From Stenotrophomonas maltophilia (GTDB taxonomy: Bacteria > Pseudomonadota > Gammaproteobacteria > Xanthomonadales > Xanthomonadaceae), in contig NZ_RAUX01000001.1 of the NCBI RefSeq assembly GCF_013464485.1, positions 75,744-118,191 on the forward strand: 42,448 nt of DNA, read 5' to 3'. Every line of letters begins with the position of its first letter. Positions within the stretch are counted from its first letter, which is position 1. The position numbers and the translations under genes are program-made. Positions 42,441-42,448 of this stretch are shown one piece after another. The notes under the pieces were generated by a model. The model saw nothing but the letters and a program-made list of their open reading frames with translations. It made no database searches and was not told where the DNA came from.

Positions 42441-42448
42441 GTAGAGCC
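42441..42448. repeat. Start of a SMAG arm cut by the window end
   Basis: GTAGAGCC is the head of the SMAG repeats seen elsewhere; the stem would continue beyond the window. Confidence 0.6.

Overview
The window is ordinary-looking chromosome of a high-GC gammaproteobacterium of the Xanthomonadaceae/Lysobacterales, most likely the Stenotrophomonas maltophilia group. The reasons are a 689-residue FimX of the Xanthomonas type, a cmk-rpsA-ihfB-lapA-lapB gene order, and many intergenic palindromes that begin GTAG and carry an AGCCGAGC/GTCGAC-type stem. These match the SMAG (Stenotrophomonas GTAG) repeat family. The assignment rests on recognition, not on a database search. I see no prophage, transposase, CRISPR array, tRNA or rRNA.

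Layout: 1-5483 holds fimX (type IV pilus regulator), an HI0933/BaiN-type flavoprotein overlapping a yaeQ gene, an RluA-family pseudouridine synthase and a YaiI/DUF188 protein. 5484-9355 holds a cold-shock protein with its terminator, a glutathione S-transferase, selO and apt, with a large nested inverted repeat between the last two. 9358-15122 holds dbpA, yeiH with a divergent LysR regulator, and uup. 15360-24178 holds two small c-type cytochromes and, divergent from them, a three-gene RND efflux operon (one fusion protein, two unlike pumps). 24361-28921 is a minus-strand run: rpmJ (B-type L36), a small exported protein, aguA, aguB, a GNAT acetyltransferase and a TraB-family membrane protein. 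29119-37405 is a plus-strand run: cmk, rpsA, ihfB, lapA, lapB, a WecA/WbpL-like glycosyltransferase, a WbpM-like dehydratase and galU. 37888-42306 is a minus-strand fatty-acid operon: psrA-like tetR, a FadN-type fadB and fadA, with a matching operator in front of tetR.

How genes work together: AguA and AguB turn agmatine into putrescine. LapA and LapB balance LPS synthesis beside three genes that start O-antigen/surface polysaccharide synthesis and supply UDP-sugars. The PsrA-like repressor probably controls itself and beta-oxidation genes in cis. The YeiE-like LysR protein probably controls the divergent exporter.

I did not find a convincing new multi-gene system. The most unusual signals are non-coding: three copies of an intergenic element with a conserved core but completely different, self-complementary arms (one copy at 8564-8661, two in 37452-37846); a GTGC..GCAC hairpin family whose stems change in compensating pairs; and a SMAG half-repeat that supplies the last codons of an RND pump.
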